Below are positions 6,434 to 6,473 of a stretch of 6,473 nucleotides of DNA, piece after piece (position 1 is the stretch's first letter; every line of letters begins with the position of its first letter). The translations under genes were made by a program, and so were the position numbers. The stretch is from an uncultured archaeon. Lineage in GTDB: Archaea > Thermoproteota > CALKCG01 > B24. Location: the NCBI GenBank assembly GCA_938082915.1, contig CALKCG010000005.1:1-6473 (forward strand), written 5' to 3'. Under the pieces are notes generated by a model, which worked only from the letters and a program-made list of their open reading frames with translations, was not told the DNA's origin and did no database searches.

Positions 6434-6473
6434 ATGAAGCCACATTTATTTAAAAATGTAGCCGTAAAAGTTA
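6434..6473 (+). CDS. Possible start of a further gene (first 13 codons only)
   Basis: ATG 6434 opens a frame that stays open to the window edge, reading MKPHLFKNVAVKV. There is no Shine-Dalgarno site before it, but the TTTATAT box at 6410-6416 is at leaderless distance. With only 13 codons no family can be recognised, and an open frame this short can occur by chance. Confidence 0.25.
   Translation, partial: MKPHLFKNVAVKV

Overview
The window looks like a piece of an archaeal chromosome, probably from a thermophilic or deep-branching Thermoproteota-type lineage such as the Bathyarchaeia/Korarchaeia. Three things support this: A/T-rich TATA boxes at the archaeal distance from gene starts, anti-Shine-Dalgarno-matched sites (GGAGGTG, AAGGAG) combined with GTG/TTG starts, and coding regions that favour AGA/AGG arginine and ATA isoleucine codons. 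No rRNA, tRNA, CRISPR array or mobile element was seen, so the lineage is an inference only.

Layout: (1) Bases 1-1579, minus strand, hold the first 526 codons of a large multi-pass membrane protein that runs off the left edge. It resembles the OPT-like DUF6785/DUF6784 group, a tentative family call. (2) A 101-bp divergent intergenic region carries a nearly symmetric promoter, GAAA-N4-TATATA-N4-TTTC. (3) Bases 1681-3639, plus strand, encode a 652-residue protein with two tandem alpha/beta-hydrolase domains, related to acetyl-xylan-esterase-like hydrolases. The first domain has a full Ser-Asp-His triad and the second seems to have lost its histidine. (4) Bases 3642-5009, minus strand, encode a cytoplasmic M14-type zinc carboxypeptidase-like protein, stop-to-stop with the hydrolase with only 2 bases between. 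(5) A second short divergent region has a TATA element flanked by direct repeats of CCTAAG. (6) Bases 5088-6392, plus strand, encode a glycoside hydrolase family 4 enzyme with the CHSV motif associated with alpha-galactosidases. (7) The last 40 bases may begin another, leaderless gene.

The four main genes form two divergent pairs (membrane protein / hydrolase, and M14 peptidase / GH4), each apparently driven from one shared TATA element. The soluble enzymes have no signal peptide, so they should act inside the cell on imported compounds. A coherent but unproven reading is a scavenging island: a permease-like protein brings in a small glycosylated or acylated compound, and an esterase, a carboxypeptidase/amidohydrolase and an NAD-dependent glycosidase take it apart in the cytoplasm.
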